Assembly (NCBI GenBank): GCA_022559845.1
Contig: CM040127.1
Location: 32,326,708-32,390,707, forward strand
DNA: 64,000 bases
Source of the DNA: Amorphophallus konjac
Taxonomy: Eukaryota > Streptophyta > Magnoliopsida > Alismatales > Araceae
Direction: 5' to 3'
Positions 11,901 to 26,900 of the stretch are shown in pieces (position 1 is the stretch's first letter; every line of letters starts with the position of its first letter). The notes beneath the pieces were generated by a model. That model saw only the letters and a program-made list of their open reading frames with translations. It made no database searches and was not told the origin of the DNA. The translations under genes and the position numbers were made by a program.

Positions 11901-14900
11901 ACAACTATGCAATCCTATCTTCATAGTATACAGTATACACAGCCATGCTCTACTTGTAAATTGTAATCAATGCATGCACATAGATATATGCATGTAATCA
12001 ATGCATGCACCTATTTCACAAAAAGATTAGCAAATGTCAACTATTTCACATTAAATTTGATATAGATCTATGTTAGAATGATTTTTCTATTTTTTCAGAT
12101 TTTTTCCACAATTGTTTTAGATTTTTTTGACACTTATATCCCTAGCCGAGTCAGCTGACCTGACTCGGCCGGGATCGGCCCATCCCACCGACCCGGATCG
12201 GTTTGGGACCGGGCGATCCGATCCCGATCCCCGATTCTGCCTTCCTTGGTGTAAAAAGAACCTTCCCATCATATAGGTTACTAGAAGTTCATGGCTACCT
12301 TTTCTCAAACTTGTTTTGTAGAACCGAGAAAATCATACACAGAATTTTAATAATCTCAAGGGTAAGTTCTCAAAAACTGTAAACCATCATCCTCGGAAAA
12401 GACAGGCACGTAATGGAGTTGTGTTATCATGTGGATGGGAAATCCAACTATGGCACTGCCAGAATGCAAGGTGTGTTGATCCTAGTATTGTTGGATATGG
12501 ATAGGATCCTAATGCAACTAACGTGGCTTTACTTGCAAACTACTACGGCAATGCTGTGCATGAAATTTGAGACAAACCAATTGCAAGATTAAGATATTCA
12601 AGTATATCTGCCAAAGAAAGCCCTTCTCAGTAACCAGAAATAAACACAAGATTTTTTTCATCTGACGAGGCATGATGCCAAACAATGTTCCAAAGAAAGC
12701 CATTCTCAATAACTAGAACACAACAATGAAAAAGGTTATCTTCATGTACAGCAAAGAGTTTAAATGAAAAAACTTGTAAGTAATAATACAAAGACCATCT
12801 TTAATAAAATGTTGACCCCTAACAGAGGTACTTAATATTATTATCTCACCAACCGACTGAAAAACAACGTGAATCTCATATTTCTAGTTGCACATATTTC
12901 AGAAGTGTTTTTCCCTCATTTTTCCTTTTCTTCCTGATTAATTATTAAACGGAATAAGCAAAAGCATGGAAGGCAGAATCGCCCGGGATCGGATCCGATC
13001 GGATTTCGGGCGAAACGATCCGATCCCGATCCCACCTCCACCGATCCAACCCGGGATCGGTGGGATCGGCCTGGGATCGGCCGGATCGGCCCAGATCAGC
13101 CGATCCTGGGCGATCCTAGGCCGAGTCTGCATTCCTGCTCATTTGTGAAAAAGAATAACTGATGGATATGCATTGAGGCAAATAAAGAATATGTAGGGAT
13201 ATTCATATCCATGCATACTAGATCAGCTTTATCTCAGTCAACTAATATAGTTACATTGTGATAAATAGTGTACATCAAAGAATTAAGTTGTATGAGACAG
13301 CGGCTCCATGTACAACAATTTATCATCATTTAACATTCTAAAACATGGAAAGTCAAAAAAGAATTTATCCACACAACAGAATTAGAGAAATCCAGACACT
13401 GATTAATTATATTAATTCCCAAATTTCTTTGCATGCTGATCATCCTAAAAAAATCTGCCTGCTTGTGAGGTTTGAAAACCAGCATCCCACAATAAAAATG
13501 CTGCTAAACGTAATAAATTCCAAAACACAATGTCCAAGGAATCCAAGGGTACCCCAGTAAACAACATGATAAACAATTTACATAACAAGTATGGTTTATA
13601 TGATTATTGACGAGTACTACCAGTAAGTGATGCTAAACATGATGAAAGCCAAATAAACAGATGGTTCTATATGACAAATCAAGGCCTCTATGGATGTTCA
13701 GAAACAAGAGGAGTTTCAACTTTCAACAGTTAGAATTAGATTAAATTCAAGTACATTGGTGTAACAAAGAACCATGAACTAAAATTCATCTTCCTGTGTT
13801 ACAACTATGCAATCCTATCTTCATAGTATACAGTATACACAGCCATGCTCTACTTGTAAATTGTAATCAATGCATGCACATAGATATATGCATGTAATCA
13901 ATGCATGCACCTATTTCACAAAAAGATTAGCAAATGTCAACTATTTCACATTAAATTTGATATAGATCTATGTTAGAATGATTTTTCTATTTTTTCAGAT
14001 TTTTTCCACAATTGTTTTAGATTTTTTTGACACTTATATCCCTAGCCGAGTCAGCTGACCTGACTCGGCCGGGATCGGCCCATCCCACCGACCCGGATCG
14101 GTTTGGGACCGGGCGATCCGATCCCGATCCCCGATTCTGCCTTCCTTGAGCAAAAGGGCTAAACAAATAGGACCATTTTTAGTAAGATATGTGAGGCATT
14201 TCTTGGTAGGTACTGATTCAAAAAGATCCTGTCTGCCACGTCACAGACCCCATTCATGCTCCAACAGCATACATTAGAGAAGATGCCCAGGATAAGGGTG
14301 CCAACTCAGCACTCTGCCCACTGCAAATCAGCACATGTTCCAATCCATGCTAATGGTACATGAATGGGAAAGGAAATTTTTGGCTCAAAAGATGAATCTC
14401 CAACGCTAATATGATATCTGATATATTGACCTAACGAATCTTCTGAATGATGTAACAGAAAATAGGAGAAAAGAAAAGACAAGCAATATAGAGAGATTGA
14501 TTGACGATCAGTGCAACATGTTTCCAGGAAGAATTCAACCAACCTTTTCATTAGATTGTTGAGATGTAGACGAAAGGCAGGCCTCAGAACATTGATAATC
14601 ATCGCCACTCCTGCTTCTAGATAGAATATCTTTGCTGTAGGTTCCACTAGTGTCACCAGAGGATATATGAGTAGACCCCACCCGCTTGTCTCCAATGCTG
14701 GCTCCACCAGAAAGATCCTCTCTCATGAAGCTATGCATGTAAGGCAACAGTTGCAGTTGCCATGGCATACTAGAATGGTTCAGATGAAAGGCTAATGTTT
14801 CTTGGTGCTCCATTTGTTTTAGAATACTTTCCTCCGAAGTTTTCAGTGTCATTTCCTTTGCAGCCGCTGTGAATGGAAAAAGGTCTAAAACCAAGGGGAA

Positions 14901-17900
14901 TGAGATGTGGCCCTGCAACCAAAAAAACGTGTTTATAAATGTCAATGACATAAAACTTATTTACATCACAAGATTAAGAAACACACATGCCTGAATTTTG
15001 ACAATTTCACCAGACATACTCATTGAAGCACGTTGCAGCTGAATGCAAAAAATCTGAATGAAAGTTGGAAATGTCAAAACTGCTAGCACTACTACCATAT
15101 ATGAAGTCGATCTTCTAAAACTTATGATCATTGATAGAGATGGTCAAGCAAAATAGTAGAAAGAAAATAGATTTTCCACCTTTGGGCAACGAGCAATTAT
15201 TAGTCGCTTGGAAGCATGTGAAAAACAAGTTGGCCATACTAAACCATCTTGTGAAAAGAGACTCTTGCAGTCGCATGAATCAAACTTGACACACTGGCTA
15301 AGGCTTTTTATTTTCACCTTGAAAACATAATAGAACAATCATCAGGTAAATAATTTGGATCACAAGTGTTCATAAAAAAGAAGTATCAGAATAGATAGTT
15401 AGATACCTCATTTTCTTCTGGTTTAAGAGATAAATATTTCAATGCAGTAACATGAGAACATCGGTCGCAACGATAATTCTCTAGATTCTCTGCTTTAATA
15501 AAATGTTTCAGGCAATCTTCCAGATTACAAGCATCTTTCTAGCATTACCCCACCCCCACCCAAACCAACAAAAAAAAAGAGAGAAAGAAGAAAAGTTAAT
15601 AACGATAAATATTTACACGATGACAAGAACTAAAACATCCAAAAATGATAACCCAAAAACATGTACCATTACTGAATTTCTGTCCAACACTGGAATAATA
15701 GGCAAGCAACGGAAGAACTCAAAATCTACTGAAAGCTGTAAGCAAAAAAAGTAAAGGAAACAGTTAGCTCTTCAAAAATGATAAAATGCAATCCAATTTT
15801 TGAGTATCTTGAAACTAGCGGTTATTAAATGCCACAAAAGCATCTTTCTGGAGAATGACAAATTCCAGCACTAAAGTAATATAGTTCATCAACATGGTGC
15901 TTTTGCAAGGCAGGGAAGATCATATTCTGTGGGATCACTGCCCACTGGATAAAGCCAATTGACATGCTGCACCTATGAGAAGGTTCACAAGAATCTGAAT
16001 ATAGATTCAACTTGGATTTCATTAAGCACAATGGGGAGATGCAGCATTGTTGGAGGAGGTCAGTGGATTGAAGGTCAATTGTCATAGGAGTCAGCTTTTG
16101 GGGATCCACATGAAAGATCACAAAAGCGCAGCCCTCATCCTTGGGTGCCAGATTGGCCGATTCCTGATCACTTACTTGGGCCTCCCTTTATCTAACGGAG
16201 CCATTCAGTGTAGAGATTGGCAGCCAGCTACTCAGAAATTCGAGACAAGGCTGGCAGATGGAAGGGAAATTTTTGTCTTATGGGGGAAGGGGAATTCTGT
16301 GCAACTCAATGCTGGATGAGTCTCCCGGTTTAGTTCTCCATATTTTGGATTCCTTGCTCAGTGGCTACAAAACTCCAGAGTATTCAGTGCAGATTTTTTT
16401 GGCAGGGCAGTGCAGAACGAGTGAGAGGCTGGCATGATGTCAATATCAAGCCAAGAGAAGAAGAGGTATAGGTTTTAAAGACATCATGCTCTTTAACCTA
16501 GCTCTTCTAGCTAAATGGATGTGAAAGATTGGGACTGCATAAAGCGGCCTTTGGCTTCAATTCGTTAAAAATAATTATTATTTTAGAAGTCGAATTTGGG
16601 ACTTGACCCCTTTACAGGCCTACTTACTATCACCGGTTTGGAAGGGTATACTACAAGCTGCGTATGTTATCCAGGCCTCTGTGAAGATTAATATTGGGAA
16701 TGGTCAGATGTGTCTCTTTTGGTAGGACAGATGGAGTAATGGAAGCCCACTGGCGAGCAGATTCCCTAAGTTGTTTCACATTGCCACTGATAGGCGGATG
16801 TTGGTGACGCAAGGAATGGATGGCGTCTAACTTTTAGGAGGAGACTGAAGGATGATGAGATTTTGGAAGTAACTGAGCTTTTGTCTTTACTCCAAGGTAT
16901 CAACCTGGATTCCACCTCCAATGACCATTGGGTTTGGAGATGGAACCCCTCGAGAGGGTTCTCCATTCGATGGGCATGCTCCTTCATCGCTGACGGGGGG
17001 GACCAGACATCCTATTTTCCTTCAAGTTTGGAGGGCAGCCAGTCACCTCAAGAGTAAGGTGCTCATTTGGAGGATTTCCCTTCACCGTCTTTCTACTCGG
17101 GATAGACTGGCCAGGATCATAGATGGGGTGGATACTATGTGTGCCTTGTGTGGGAAGGAGGAGTCTCTGAACCACTTAATTTATTTAGTGCGACTTTGCT
17201 ACTTAAGTTTGGCAACACATCTTCTCTAAGCTCAGATGTGCTAAACCTGTTGAAGGCTGGGTGGAAGAGTTTATCAAGAACTGGCAAGTGCATTGGGGTT
17301 CCAAGACTGATTGCCAACCGTGGTGGTTGATCTTGCATGCAACTTTTTAGATCATTTGGAGGGAGAGGAATGGCAGAATCTTTAGAAGAGAAGCTCAAGA
17401 TCCTACAAAATGTTTGGAGTTGATTTTCTATTTTGTGAAAAGCTGTAGAGAGTCTTTTTGTAGAGAGGGCAAATGTAATTATCTTCTTTTAAAATTCCTT
17501 TGCTTATGGGTAGGGAGGCCTCTGCCTCTTCTTTTGTATAGGGGAGTTTTTCAGAGTATTCCTTATTTGTACACGCTTCTTCTTTTATAAATGATGTGGT
17601 ATCATTCACTTTCAAAAACAAACAAAATGGTGAGATGTAGCAGGAGATATTGGCATTCAAAGGGGTGTGATCTTTGTCCGAGAAGGTAGGCATGGGACTG
17701 GGTGATAGAGAGTTAGCATTGGTGATCCCAATAGCAAGTAGCTCTTCAATTTAAAGTGACAATATGGAGGAATTGGAGGGTTTCTTAGTGAGTATGGGAG
17801 CTAATGATGTATTTCAAGATAGAAAGCTTAGACGGGCTTTTCAAGATATTGTAGGTCATATTTTGAAGAAACTTGAGAACCTTATGAGGCTGAGTCCTCT

Positions 17901-20900
17901 AGGCCCTCTTTAATAACAGGATAAAGGTGGAATAAGGGGCCTTAAAAATGGGGAATGAGTAAAAAATGCAGTTTTGCAAGGTGGGTAGGTTTTTCCACCC
18001 TTAACTTGGGTTTTCTTGAAATAACTCATTCTAGCAAAAAAACTAGAATCAGTTCTTCCACCTCTAACCCAGATACATTTCAAAGTAACAAGGTGAAAAA
18101 GTACGAATACCCTACTTGAGTTTAAGCTAACTCGGTTTTCCCCATTCCATTTTCAAAGAGGGCCCTACAGATTGGGAGCCCGGCCCAGCTTGGGAACTAT
18201 CCTCAGCACGACTAATCTCCTAAGGGAAAATGTGGCGCAGGATGAGAGGCAGATCCGTGACAAGCCAAACTGGGCCTCTCTTAGGTGCGGCTGGTGCTCT
18301 TTGGACCGAGACTAATGATACGGTACCCATGGACTAGGCAGTCGGTGTGACAATGGCCAGCTGTTGATGGACCGGTGGTTTGAAGAGAGGGGAGACCCCA
18401 CTCCTTTCTCTTTTTGACGACTCAATTGGAAGAGAGAGCATGAGAGAGAAAAGAGAAAAGGACGGAGGAGGAAAAAAGAAGAATCGGAGAGGAGACAAAG
18501 GAAAAGACAAAAAAAGAGGGAAGAAGAAGAGCGTGCAGAGAAAAAGAGAAGCGTGAGCAATAGGGAGGAAGATGCGAGTAGAGACAAAAAAGGAGAAAAG
18601 AAATCGAGAGAGAGAGAGAGGTGCGCACGAGAAAATTGAGCAGCGGCGGCGGTTGTCTGATCAGCGTAAGCCAGTGGACTCCTATAGACGATGACCAAGG
18701 AGCAACCGGGGTGGCCGCGGGTGGCACAGGGGCGGCCAGATATCTTCCCTTGGGTCGTGGGCGGTGGTACTGAGGAGGCGGTGGTGATGGGAGGGACCGG
18801 AAGGGGGCAAGAATGGAGTGGAAAGGGGGTGGTGCAGTGCTCTCCGGCGACGATGGCAAGGTAGAGAGATGGAGGGAGGAGACGGCCGGCAGGCTCCTGC
18901 AGGTGGCAAGTAGTGGGGAGGATGTGGAGAAGATGAAGAGGGAGAAGAGATGGGGGTACGGTGCAAGCTCCAATGTCAAGGGTGTGCGGTGGACAATGCC
19001 ATGACGGTCGAGCAGTCGGTGGTGCTGCAACAACTGTGGGAACGACCAGAAAGGGGGGGGCGGTGTGGCCAACATGGTGAGAGAATGAGACGAGGGGAAA
19101 GGCAATGCGGTGGTAACCGACACGACGCCACTGGTGGACAGATGTACGCCATTGAGGGAGACCGTTGGCAGTGCTCTGGCGCGGCAAGATCCGTAGGATG
19201 GGCCACGGCGAGCTCGGCTATCGCGATGCTATTGCGGATCCCGAGATGCCACAGTCGTGCACGATGGTCGCTATCGAGGAAAGGGAGGGAAGGAGGGATG
19301 GCTGATGCGAGGTAGAGAAAAAGAGAGAGGGAAGGTGGGGTGATAGCAGGAAGGTGGCACTCTCCGTGGGGAACAAAAAGAAGGAAGCGTACGGCTGGTC
19401 CAAGAGGAGGGGAGAAGGTAAGGGAGAAGGTTGATATGGATAATGTTGGGGATTCTCACCCCGTCTCCCTCTCGGAGACAAGAAACGATCAAAGCCTCAC
19501 CCCACTTCCATCTCAGAGGACAGCAAGTTCTCTCAACTTACTCAAAGGAAAATCTATTCTTCTTCAATGATGTGTGTTCCCAAAGGGAAAGTACACCCTT
19601 GAAATAGAAAACAAGACCCTCTTCTACCTAGGAAATATGAGAGATTTGAAGTATCCCTCGAAAATACAAGAGATATGGTGAATCCTCTAGGAGGATCCTT
19701 GCCATTCAAAATGCACTGAAAAAAGCTTTGCATGGGGAATACGACTACCCTAATGATGACATAAATACTAACATGGGGAAAATAAGACTAAGAAATTGCT
19801 ACAAACATCAAATAATGGAGATCTTCTCCCAACCAGACGCGACCAGGTCTAGGCCTTGACGACTCCAATAGGGCATCCGGTCGAACTTCCAGGCTAGACC
19901 GGTATCCTCACCCATTCTCCCCTAGTTTGGAACGATTCGTCCTCGAATTTTGAAGTGTTGAAACACGAAGAAGACGATCACATGAGAATAAGCTGAGAAC
20001 TTCGGGTAGATAATCAGATGAAGAATCTCAAGTTGCCACTTCTCACATGACTCGTAAAAGTCTTGCCATATTGATTAAACGTATGATGGCTCCAGAAAAC
20101 ATGCATCGTCGAATTGATCGACTGTTTGTACTTCATCAAGAAAAGTGAGACCAAATATGTCTTCAGAAATAAGATCCATTCCAGACTCTACAAATAATGC
20201 ATGATCCCAGTTGTTGGAAAGAGGCATGATGCAATCAACTACGCCAGACGGATCGACCTTGAACACCGTGTCATCAATCAAGCCTAACCCAAAAGCAACA
20301 AATAAGTCATGACCCCAAGCATCACTGGGAATGACAGCCGGAATAATTGCATATGATATATTAGCTTCAAGCAAAGAGTCAACCATCAACTCCAGTCAGG
20401 AATCAACAAGGAAACTCTGATCCCAAACATCATCAGGTGGTGCGGCAACTTCAGCTGTGCAATCTTGTATGGCCTTCTCAAAAGCGCGGAGTGCCGCAAG
20501 TATGAACTGGGAAATCAAAATTTCTTGTCGTAGGCTGCACGATGTAACTCTCCCCATCAAGAGCTATGACAATTTGACATTCTTTCATCCATTCATAGCC
20601 CAAGCTAACATATGAACCATTGGGTTTAATTGTGCATCTTGCTCCATGGAAATATCTAACGGCTCTCTTTATGATGGAGCTTTTAGTTGCTCGATAAAAC
20701 TCCAAAAATACTTCCTCGTCATAAATAACAAATTCCCCCGTTGTTGAAAGAGATTCAACGATAGATTGGGAGATATAATTTCCTGACTGAGGCTCATTGA
20801 GAATCATTGTTGTAGGTTCATTGTTGGGCAAAAGTACTTTGAAACCAAAGTACATTATAGGCAAATTTACCTTGGACCCCAATTTGATAGAACAAACCGG

Positions 20901-23900
20901 TTCCCTAAGCTCTGATACCAAATTTGGTGTGGGACAAGAGGCGGATCCGTGATGGGCCAAATTGGGTCCCTCTTAGGTGTGGTCGATGCTGTTTGGACCG
21001 AGACTAATGAAACAGTACCCATAGACCAAGCTGCCAATGCGATGACAGCTTGCTATTAATGGAACGACAGTTGGAAGAGAGGGGAGACTTCGTTGCTTTC
21101 TCTTCTCGACGACTCAGTTGGAAGAGAGAAAGTGAGAAAAGAAATCGAGAGAGAGGGAGGAGGTGCACGCGAGAAGGGGGAAGGGCAGCAACGGTGGTTC
21201 AATCGACGTGAGCCAACGAGCTCCTGTAGTCGATAGCCCAGGAGTAGCCGGGGTGACCGCGGGTGGCGTAGGGGTGGCCAGATACCTTCTCTTGGGTCGT
21301 GGGCGGTGGTACTGAGGAGGCAGTGGCTGTCTTTGGCCTCCGACGGTGGTGATGGCAGTGACTGAAAGGGGAGAATAAGGGAGTGGAAAGGGGGTGGTGC
21401 AGTGCTCTCCAGAGACGGTGGCAGGGTAGAGGGAGGGAGGAGGTGGCCGGCGGGCTCCTGCAAGTGGCAGTGGTGGGTGATCATGGGGGAGGCTACGGGG
21501 AAGATGGAGATGGAGAAGAGATGGGTGTGCGGTGGCGAGCTCCGGTGTCAAGGGTGTGCGGTCGACAATACCCAGATGGCCGGGTAATTGGTGGTTCTGT
21601 AACAGCCATAGGTATGATCGGAAGGGGCAGTGGGGGGGTGCTGCCGGTGTGGTGAGAGAATGAGACGACGGGGGGGCGATCCGGTGGTGACCAGCGCAGC
21701 GTCGTCGATGGATGGCGGAGTGCTGTCGGGGGAGGTCACCAGTGGTCCTCTAGCGCAGCCAAATCCAGCGGATGGGACACGGCAGCTGTCGCGGTGCTAC
21801 TGCTGAGCCGGGAATGCCACGGTCATGCACACAGTTGCCAACAAGAGAGAGGAGGGAGTGATGGCTCGTGCGGGGCTTAGAGAGAGAGGGGGGGAAGATG
21901 GGGTGTCAGAAGAAAGGTGGCGCCCTCAGTGGGGAAGAAGAAGGGGGGGTACGGCTGGTCTGAGAGGGGGGAGAAGGTCAGTACGAATAACGTAAAGTAC
22001 CCATCCCCCTCTCTCTCTCTTTAATTTTAACTTTATAGGCACGTGCATACAAACTGGTACTGGAGCCAGTCTAGCCATAGAAGAATTATGCATTAGCTGC
22101 CTCAAAGTTAAGCAAGTCCTATATTGGCTGCTACGACTACAAGTTATGAGAAAGGCACCAACACCTTCAACAACCATTTCTGACATCATCCTCCCAACAT
22201 AGTTGCAACTGATGCCAGCAATGCAACCACTGGTCTCTATCACCGCCGTAATCAAAATCTTCACAGAGGTCATTGTCATTGTCATCATGGCTCTTGCTGT
22301 TGCCTTCATCAATAACTGCTGTCATTGTTGCTTCCAACAGTGACCCTTGTCATCTTCTTCACTGACAATAATATCCCCATTCTCATCAGCAAATGATCAA
22401 TGGTGTTGGTAAAAGCCATCTGTTCCCATACCGGTATTCATGAACCATCCCATGCCTACATTAGTTCTGGGCCTCTTCAACCTAAAACCCCAGATTTGCA
22501 TCAAAAGTTCCAGTTTAGTATCATACCATCCAGTAAGCATGCTCATTGGGTCTCCCCCTGCTTGCATCTGCAATTTCAGGAGTGCTTCTTGCTATGCATC
22601 TGTGCCCAGGTTCTTAATAAATGGTGAAAGTCATTTAGTCCCATATCAGGTATTCAGGAGATTTCCGTGCCTACATACATTAGTTCCAGGCTTCTTTACC
22701 CGCTAACTCGATCATGCAGTTCAGAAACAAAGGAAGTACGCTACAAGTCTACATTGGTGGTTGCATGTATATGTTGTAAACCTCTCTTAGATTTGAGTAG
22801 GCATACCAACAAGAAAGGGGAAGGGATTGTGAATTGTTTTGTTTCTGAGAACCTGTGCTTTCAAGGGTGTCCGACACGCTCGTCTAGCCATCTTCCCTCC
22901 ATCCTATCCCATCTCACCCCTTCTCTATCTTATCTTTTTAATTACATATTAAAGCATGTGACAGGCCTAAAAGGGGTAAAAGAACATGGCATCTTGAATG
23001 GGAAGGATTTCTCTGGAAGTACCACAAATGGAGCCTCAAATTCTTGCCATAGCCTTCGTACTTGCAATCCACCAAATCCCCACCCAGTTAGCAATCTTCT
23101 GCTGTGAAGAATAAATTCAGAGATAGTTTTGAAAACCATCTAAGTTATTACAGTAGCACTTCAATGCAGTTTTTTTTCCCCATTTGTGTGTGTGCGGGCA
23201 CGGGGGGGGGGGGGGGGGGGGGGGGGGTGTATATTGTCACAGAGAGAGCTATAAGGCCATGGTGGAGAGACCTGACTTCATAATGACAGTGAAAATGAGA
23301 AATACTTGCATACATACAATTTTATGATTATATAGGTTGTAAACCAATCAGATTTGAAAATCTAGCGGCCATGAAATTGAAAAACTTGTTACCTGACATC
23401 AACCACTTGTTCAAGTGAAGAACCAAAGTTTTTACCTGAGATGAACAACCTTTACAAGTTAATATGCTTCCAACAATTCCACCAAACTGGCCAAAAAACC
23501 ATCGTTGCCAGCGCCTGCATTCACTTTGTCCTTCTTTGAACACATTTGCAGCAGTCACCCTGCAGGCAGAAGCAGAGACATCTGCTAAAGAACCAAAACG
23601 TGGCACATAACATTGCAGAACTTCCTCTTCTAAAGATGACAGAAGGAGAAGGAATGCCTCTGCTGCATCCTGAATGGAAAACAACTAGAATCTTTTAAAA
23701 AGTATACAGTTTGTTTTTTAAGACACATACTTACAAGAATATAAAGAAGAAAAATAACTGATCTAAAGATACAATATCTACGAAGAACCTGCTGCCGTTT
23801 TAGACTGAAACTAGAGACATATGGACCCATTTCAAGCATCACTCGTCTTGGACTCAGTACAATTCTTTCTTCACGAATGGTGCATAGTTCTGCAGAAAAC

Positions 23901-26900
23901 ATAGACAATTCATGAGATAAATTCAGCAGGAAGAAAATCAACAACAAAATTTGATCAAAATTCATATACTTTTATGCCTGAGGTGATCCTAAACTGAGGC
24001 ATGGCTTTTATGCCAACCTTCAGCATGCCCATTATTACACTATTCTACTAAAGTGTACTATATTTCAGTCACTATTTTTACACTGACATAAACAGATGAC
24101 TTTGGCCTTACTAGGGTGAAATCAATTTTTAATACCATGCATTGTCCATGTCCTTTTTGGCAGCACATTTTTATGACAAGAGAAATGGGAAGCCTGTAAA
24201 GAAAAAACAACAATCAGATCTTTTGAAAGTGTTATGCAGGTCTGTTCATGGCAAGGTTTCAACTTTCAACAATGGCACAAATCATGCAATCTATGTTGGT
24301 TTCTGGTGGACCATGCTTATCCCAGCTCGCCTTTCTGATTCTTGGGACCAGACAGGCCAATCCATGGGGCGGGGCATGCTCCAACAGCTAGTTTGACTAG
24401 CCATGCTGGCCATTTCAAAGCAGTCAGTAATTGCTAGTTGGGTCCTAGAGGCTTAAATAAAGCTCCCAAGCCCCCTTCAAAGGCACCAAAGTGCCCTTCT
24501 CTCCCTCATTCTTCTTTCTAGCCTACTCTCCGTCCCTCTCCTCTCTAACCTTCTCCCCTTCACAGACTTTCCACCTACTGCAGCTGCAATCCAATGCCAA
24601 TTTGAATGCAAGCATATGCAATGCTGTGGGCCATATTGTACAACTTGGCATCAAATTTAAGGTGAATACATTTTTTTCTTTTACCTTGTATCATTCTAGA
24701 TGGCACCGAGCAGACGCCATCCTGCATGGGAGCAGGGATACACAACCCTCAAAGTGGAGAGACTAGTGTACGTGTTATGAGTGTCTGATTAGCAAGATCC
24801 ATCGATTAGCAGAGTATTTGGTAGAAGCATGTGAAGATAACATCTAATATTGGTGTGTGCCACCAGCGTTTATGCGCAACTCTTGACTATAGCATGGCAG
24901 AATTCAATACAAGTACCAGTGTCAAGAGGCCTCATCTTCTTCTACATGCCAAGTACTCAGAAATTCCAGTTCATTCGAACTTCATCTTCCGTTCTAGATT
25001 TGCATAAGATTATCAAGGCATGTAGAACTTTCTTTCTTGAGTTTGGAATAGCCTTCTGTGCTATACATATGCCACATTTGTGCATATGTCTAGATGCAAG
25101 TGAAGGCATCCTCATGTTCAGCCTCCCCCACAAGGGATTTAGGGTGTTCATAGAGTTACATAGTTCATTTTTGACCAGTACAGCTGATGACAAGTCAACA
25201 AAAATGCTGATTACATTGTGTTATTATTTAAAATGTTTCAAGCGCATTATTTTCATTGTTCAAAAGTAATGCCAATTTTGCATTTTTTAGAGTTTTGCTA
25301 CTAAGAAAATAGCCTACAATTTGGGCCGATCCATGGCAACTTGCTTCAACCTGAATATGCCTTGATTGGACTGGGATTGGGTGAGGCTGACCCAATTGAT
25401 TTCGACCCAACCAATCCAGGGCTGATTCCAATCCCTTCATCCTTGGTTCATAGAAAAATTACACTCTCTTCCCTTCTTCATTCATCAATGATTTGGGCAT
25501 TAATGCTTACCACGGATTTCCTTAAGAAAAGGAAGGGGTATTGCTTTCCCCCATAAAAGTTCTCACCATACAATATTGCTTCATTGACACGTTGTTATTC
25601 ATCAACAGCTCATCGCTGGCAAATTTAATAATGAGTTGTTGATCTGATAGCATGTAATATGCAGAAAGAGTGGGAACTCAATGAAGGTTTAGATATCCAT
25701 AATTGCGCTAGATTGATACCAACAAGTCCTAGAGATATGCCCCAAAGGAATTGCTTCTGATTCAAAGCAACATGCCAATAAACTTTTCCAAAGCAGCCAG
25801 GAATCCAAGAAAGCTTCAAGGCATTTAAAAAGCAAAAGTTGAAGACAAATCTGCATCCATATAGGCTCATATTACATGATACATATATTATAGTACCATA
25901 GTATAGTACCTAAATTACAATTAGAAGGCATGCAATGAAGATAAGAGACCAATGCTTGAAAATTTTAGGGATTTGTAGAGATCATGAATACACATTTCAT
26001 GTTCAGATCCGTCGGCTGCACTGACTAAGGAAAAGTGATTGCAAATCTAATGTTGTAAAAAGTCATTGTTGTCAGTCATTGACGGAAACATTAACTAAGA
26101 TCAGATCCCTCAGCTGGACTTTTATATCCTATTGGATTGAGATGGATATCACTCAAGTTAGAACCATTTGCGCACGTAGCCAAACACTGGTGATACATAC
26201 TTTCAGTTTCACCATCCAGACAAACAAGAAAGCACCATTATGGCACTACCAATGGAAGTTCCTTCCATCTCCCCCCTGCCAACATTGCTTCCAAAAAATG
26301 GTTATGAAGTATGTCATTAGTCAACTCCTGCAACATTACCTTGCTCTTGAGTCTTATCCACCACAGTAACATGGACAACTTGGTCCTTTCCCGGAAATAA
26401 CTACTGCAGATGAGCCATCTCTCACCCAGGGGGTCGTAGTTTCTTGGATTAACGTTGGATGAGACAATGATTAGAAAAAAAAAAACATGAAGATAGAAAG
26501 GAGGGAGAGAGAAATAGTACATTTGGCAGATGCGAAAAGAGGTGAGAGTGAATAGAGACATGTCAGGTGCCTATACAGTGAGAGAGAAGGCATGAGAGGG
26601 CAATAGGAAATTGGTTGTACATGAGAAGGAGATTTCCTTTTTTTAAAGTGGTTGGTACCACGAGATTGTATTAAAATAAAAGAGGGATATAGAAGTATAT
26701 TCAGACTGCTCCCAAAAGCTCCCTATACAAAAAAATCCCCACACCAAGATGATGTGGCATCCTCTACCCTCCCAACAAAGCCAAAAAGGAAGAATTGTGA
26801 GGGCCCACATTAGACATAGCCAAGGTGGGTAAGTGAGGAGGAGATAAAAGGAGTAGAAACAAATGCTTCCGCCAGTGGACAGAGGCGCGTAAGCCTGTTG

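Larger units (their letters stand above)
10349..14156. repeat. 1.9-kb near-perfect tandem duplication
   Basis: Element plus a 716-bp intron spacer is repeated with a period of exactly 1900 bases: spacer 10349-11064 equals 12249-12964. By eye the spacers differ at one site, A at 10653 against G at 12553. The identity shows that the duplication is recent or recently homogenised. A 71-codon frame that recurs three times within the elements is only a result of the copying. Confidence 0.9.
18231..21990 (-). mobile_element. Decayed non-autonomous LTR retrotransposon
   Basis: Two related long repeats, 18231-19458 and about 20928-21990, share start motifs, the GACCGAGACTAATGA block and the GA-rich interior. 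A primer site complementary to initiator-Met tRNA, TGGTATCAGAGC on the minus strand, lies at 20909-20920 beside the right repeat, so the element reads on the minus strand. The left repeat is preceded by a purine tract on the minus strand at about 19459-19475. The interior is only about 1.5 kb and lacks reverse transcriptase. The right repeat loses its distal end near 21990, so the target duplication cannot be read. It is in the fourth intron of the protease gene and belongs to the same family as the element at 40732. Confidence 0.75.

Noticed and set aside
9545..13560. A 71-codon frame found three times (9545, 11445, 13345)
   Set aside because: The copies are identical because the whole element was duplicated, and the frame lacks coding character. 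It is part of a non-autonomous hAT-like element.
18312..19187. Frame of 291 codons on the minus strand
   Set aside because: It lies inside an LTR with GA-rich composition and overlaps several other open frames.
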